A stretch of 64,000 nt of DNA from an uncultured candidatus Porisulfidus sp. (GTDB taxonomy: Bacteria; Pseudomonadota; Gammaproteobacteria; Poriferisulfidales; Poriferisulfidaceae). The notes below the pieces were generated by a model. The model did not search any database. It saw only the letters and a program-made list of their open reading frames with translations, and was not told the origin of the DNA. The translations under genes were made by a program, and so were the position numbers. Numbering within the stretch: position 1 is the stretch's first letter; every line of letters begins with the position of its first letter. Positions 61,268 through 64,000 of this stretch are shown piece by piece. The stretch lies in assembly GCA_958431155.1 (NCBI GenBank), contig OY288106.1, positions 505,937 to 569,936 of the forward strand, given 5' to 3'.

Positions 61268-62476
61268 ATGGGCAGAGGAATTGGCTTCTTGGTTGCCGCC
61301 GTCATCGTCGCCGTCTCCGTGGGGCTGGCAGTTTTTCTGGTGTCGCTGGCACCTGCGCCCGAACGCCGCGAGCCGCCGCCCCAAATTCCATTCGCACAGA
61401 CCGGCGGGGTTGTCGCGGGTGCGGGTGCCATCCCCGTGTACGGAGCGGGCACGGTGCGGCCCAGTGCGGAAATCGACATGATCCCGCAAGTCAGCGGCAA
61501 GATTGCCTGGGTTGATCCGGGATTCCAAAGCGGTGGGCAGGTAGAGGCGGGGCAGACAGTCTTTCGGATCGAAGAGGAAGACTATCTGTATCGCGTGCGC
61601 GAGGCGGAAGCCGACCTCGAAGCCAAGCGCGTGGAACTTCTCGAAGCCCGGGAGAAAGCGGACATCGCCCGCACCGAGTACGAACAGTTCTCCGACCGGC
61701 TTTCGAATGGAGAAGTTTCGGCGCACCAGGCCAACCCTTTGACCTTGCGGGAGCCGCAGCTGAAGGCGGCAAAAGCCGCGCTCGATCGCGAGGAAGCCCG
61801 GGTCGGCGAAGCCAAACTGGCCCTGTCCCGCACCCGGTTACGGGCACCCTTCAGCGGCTATGTGCGGGATGAATCAGTGGATTTGGGACAGTTCGTCACC
61901 GCCGGGCAGGCCGTGGGCCGGATTTTTGCCGCCGATGCGGTCGAGGTGGTCGTACCCCTGTCCGATGCCAACGCCGCATTGATTCCCGGATTGTGGGAAC
62001 TTCAGGCAGGAGATGCCGAACGGCAGGTGCCCGCGCGCGTGACCGCTCGATACGGCGATGACAACCACTCTTGGGAGGGTTACGTTGACCGGGCGGAAAC
62101 CTCGCTCGACAAGCAGACGCGGACTATCGACGTGATCGTGCGCGTGCCAAATCCCTTTTCCCGAGATGTCTCGGCTGATGGAACTGGCGGCACCCCGCCG
62201 CTTTTGATCGGCAAGTTCGTGGAGGTGGTAATCGAAGGTCTTGCGCCGGAGGCGTACTATCATGTCCCGCGCGCGGCACTGCAGCCAGGCAACGAAGTTT
62301 GGGTGGTTCGCGGCAGCAACTCCGTGCACATTGTTCCGGTGCGCGTCCTGCAGCGCGCCCACGATAAAGTTTATGTCGTTGGGTCACTTGAAAACGGGCA
62401 ACGGGTGGTTACGGGCGGCATCCAGTTTGCCACCGAAGACATGAGGGTTCAGACCGAGACTGACGCGGCGCAATAA
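61268..62476 (+). CDS. RND/HlyD-type membrane-fusion protein
   Basis: A 402-residue periplasmic adaptor. It has an N-terminal membrane anchor (IGFLVAAVIVAVSVGLAVFLV, residues 5-25) and a split lipoyl domain (GAGTVRPSAEIDMIPQVSG and RLRAPFSGYVRDESVDLG). A coiled-coil hairpin (about residues 105-180) and barrel and membrane-proximal domains complete it. It would join the outer-membrane channel upstream to an inner-membrane pump, but no RND, MFS or ABC pump gene is found on either side in the window. It ends 340 bases before the protease gene. Confidence 0.9.
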   Translation: MGRGIGFLVAAVIVAVSVGLAVFLVSLAPAPERREPPPQIPFAQTGGVVAGAGAIPVYGAGTVRPSAEIDMIPQVSGKIAWVDPGFQSGGQVEAGQTVFRIEEEDYLYRVREAEADLEAKRVELLEAREKADIARTEYEQFSDRLSNGEVSAHQANPLTLREPQLKAAKAALDREEARVGEAKLALSRTRLRAPFSGYVRDESVDLGQFVTAGQAVGRIFAADAVEVVVPLSDANAALIPGLWELQAGDAERQVPARVTARYGDDNHSWEGYVDRAETSLDKQTRTIDVIVRVPNPFSRDVSADGTGGTPPLLIGKFVEVVIEGLAPEAYYHVPRAALQPGNEVWVVRGSNSVHIVPVRVLQRAHDKVYVVGSLENGQRVVTGGIQFATEDMRVQTETDAAQ

Positions 62477-62816
62477 GCCGCTGGCGCTCCGGTTCGGGGA
62501 CGCTATCTTGCGTCCATCTTCATCCGAAAGACTTCCACACGAAGAGCAGGAGGCCGCACCTGCGTCGGCTACCGGCTGGTGCGCAATGAGCGCGTCGGCG
62601 CCACACCGTACGCCAGCGCACCCTGCACCCAGCGGCAGAAATACGCCGGGAAATCCAGTCGTTTCGGGGCCGGTCTCGTGCTAAACTGTCATAATTGAAC
62701 TCGGGAAATCCTGTCCCGTAGTTTTTATACGTTACGATTTAACAGAAGAAACTGGTTCCCGCCTCCTCCTTTGGGTGAGAAATCCGGGTTGATTAATTCT
62801 TGCACAGAGAGTTTTC
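62477..62816 (+). other. 340-base gap after the membrane-fusion gene
   Basis: No supported gene on either strand. On the minus strand near 62540-62680 a 40-codon open stretch without a start codon reads like a protein fragment (FPAYFCRWVQGALAYG) and may be a decayed gene end. The right half (from about 62690) is AT-richer and marks the change to the composition of the following gene. Confidence 0.4.
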
Positions 62817-63893
62817 ATGGACATAGTAACAATATACGTTGTTGCCATCATTGTCACATTATCCCTCGGAGTAATAGTGCATGAATACGGACATTGCATT
62901 GCCGCAAAGCTGTCCGACGTTCAGGTAGAGCATTACGATATAGGTGTTGGACCGACTATTTTGAAGCACACCGATAGCAAGGGCATGGTTTTCAATCTGA
63001 AGTTAATACCACTTGGCGGATTCACCCAACTACTTGACGGTCATGGCAGCAAGATAACTGAAGATAATAAGGAACGATCGTTTCAAGAAGCGAAGCCGGC
63101 CCGTAAGCTGTTTATCACACTAGCAGGCTCCGGGATGAATTTTCTGGTGGCGTTTGTCATTTTCTTAATCCTGCAATTGGGCAACGTCACGCAGAGTATC
63201 CCGGTTATTGACGTCATTGGTCAGGATACCGAGGCATACGCCGCTGGCCTACGTAGTGGTGATCAGATCGTCGGCATCGATGGAGTCGAAACAAACTCTT
63301 GGCAGGATATTGGTTTTGGTCTGCTTCGTAGAATCGGTGATACCGGGACCCTAGAATTGAATGTTATGCGAGACGATCAGCGCTACGATTACAGCATCCT
63401 GATCCAAGATTGGCAGTCAGATCAAGGGTCCATAAACGTCTTTGATGACCTTGGAATTGCCCATGCCGCATCCGCCGGAACATTCACCTCAACCAAATCC
63501 GTGTTCGGCCGAATGATAGACGCTGTTGTGGAGACATTCACCATGGGCCTTACCATGGCAATAGCCGGTTTTCAGATGATTTTCGGCGACATGCGTATTG
63601 TAAATTTTTTCGGTCCCCTTCAGTTATTACAGCTCGGCGAAGACGGCAACCAATTGGGAATTACCGAATATGCGAAGCTGTTTGCAGTGTTTTTCGTTGC
63701 CCTAGGCATCATCAATCTTTTACCTGGCCCCATTGTTGACGGCAATGGCGTGATACTTTCTCTCGGCGAACTAGTTACTGGTAGTCGACCAACTCCCCCC
63801 GTTCAACTGACTACTCTGATCGTAGGGTCGATCCTGGGCTGGGGGCCGCTTGTTCTCTGCATCACGTATGAAGTAATTCGCTTCTTCGGTTAA
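62817..63893 (+). CDS. RseP-like site-2 membrane protease (M50)
   Basis: A 358-residue inner-membrane metalloprotease of the site-2 family. The zinc site HEYGH is at residues 22-26 in the first helix, followed by the GVGPTI stretch seen in RseP. A single PDZ domain (about 140-215; AYAAGLRSGDQIVGIDGVE) follows. The C-terminal motif NLLPGPIVDGNG supplies the Asp ligand but differs from the usual NLLPIPVLDGG. RseP itself (450 residues, two PDZ) normally lies with dxr and bamA, which are absent here, so this is a paralogue. Codon use is much richer in A and T than in neighbouring genes, suggesting transfer. Confidence 0.85.
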   Translation: MDIVTIYVVAIIVTLSLGVIVHEYGHCIAAKLSDVQVEHYDIGVGPTILKHTDSKGMVFNLKLIPLGGFTQLLDGHGSKITEDNKERSFQEAKPARKLFITLAGSGMNFLVAFVIFLILQLGNVTQSIPVIDVIGQDTEAYAAGLRSGDQIVGIDGVETNSWQDIGFGLLRRIGDTGTLELNVMRDDQRYDYSILIQDWQSDQGSINVFDDLGIAHAASAGTFTSTKSVFGRMIDAVVETFTMGLTMAIAGFQMIFGDMRIVNFFGPLQLLQLGEDGNQLGITEYAKLFAVFFVALGIINLLPGPIVDGNGVILSLGELVTGSRPTPPVQLTTLIVGSILGWGPLVLCITYEVIRFFG

Positions 63894-64000
63894 CTAACTC
63901 GACAACCCAGCGGATTGGATTAGAGTAGCACCTGGCGCTCAGAGGTGTCTGGAGTCCCGTGAGGTATTTTTGCGTGGAGATGGATTGCTGTGACTGCAGG

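Noticed and set aside
62540-62680. Minus-strand peptide-like stretch after the membrane-fusion gene
   Set aside because: About 40 codons without a start and with no identifiable family; may be a decayed gene end but cannot be supported as a feature.

Overview
The window is GC-rich chromosomal DNA, almost certainly from a gammaproteobacterium. It carries the block tRNA-Thr/Tyr/Gly/Thr-tuf-tRNA-Trp-secE-nusG-rplKAJL-rpoBC in the Escherichia coli order. It also has leuS-lptE, aspS-nudB-yebC-ruvCAB, and ybgC-tolQRAB-pal-cpoB followed by queE-queC. Genes are densely packed, with many ATGA or TGATG overlaps. No phage, insertion sequence, CRISPR array or rRNA was seen.

Region by region. 1-14.8 kb: rluC, four tRNAs, tuf, tRNA-Trp and the ribosomal protein/RNA polymerase operon; the RpoB protein carries an unusual expansion. 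14.8-20.5 kb: moaA and moaB (molybdenum cofactor), then genes of the archaeal-type C1 cofactors: a HisA/HisF-like protein, an MfnD-like tyramine-glutamate ligase, an MfnF-like ASKHA protein and pabB (p-aminobenzoate is a tetrahydromethanopterin precursor). This implies a methylotroph, or at least a formaldehyde-oxidising cell, that makes methanofuran and tetrahydromethanopterin. 20.5-26 kb: a TonB-dependent receptor, an AI-2E-family exporter and nhaA. 26-44.1 kb: housekeeping genes (leuS, lptE, hinT-like, tRNA-Arg, serS, MOSC, fmdB-like, aspS, nudB, yebC, ruvCAB, tol-pal, queE, queC).

44.1-52.6 kb is an accessory stretch: a VapB-like antitoxin whose toxin has been cut away, a small secreted protein, a YeeE/YedE transporter, tRNA-Lys, a cytoplasmic molybdopterin oxidoreductase coupled to a flavin/two-[4Fe-4S] reductase, an orphan SoxY-like carrier, bepA and a TusA-like protein. 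Together these suggest sulfur-compound uptake and handling.

52.6-62.5 kb is the most unusual part. A TonB receptor has a 226-residue insert in its barrel and is preceded by a structured leader. It converges on a two-gene minus-strand operon encoding a Rieske oxygenase and a fusion of a GPP34 (GOLPH3-like, phosphoinositide-binding in eukaryotes) domain to a cytochrome P450. Divergent from that operon are an outer-membrane efflux lipoprotein and a membrane-fusion protein with no RND pump beside them. I infer an uptake, membrane-associated oxidation and export system for a hydrophobic, perhaps sterol- or terpenoid-like, molecule. The window closes with an AT-richer RseP-like membrane protease that looks acquired.
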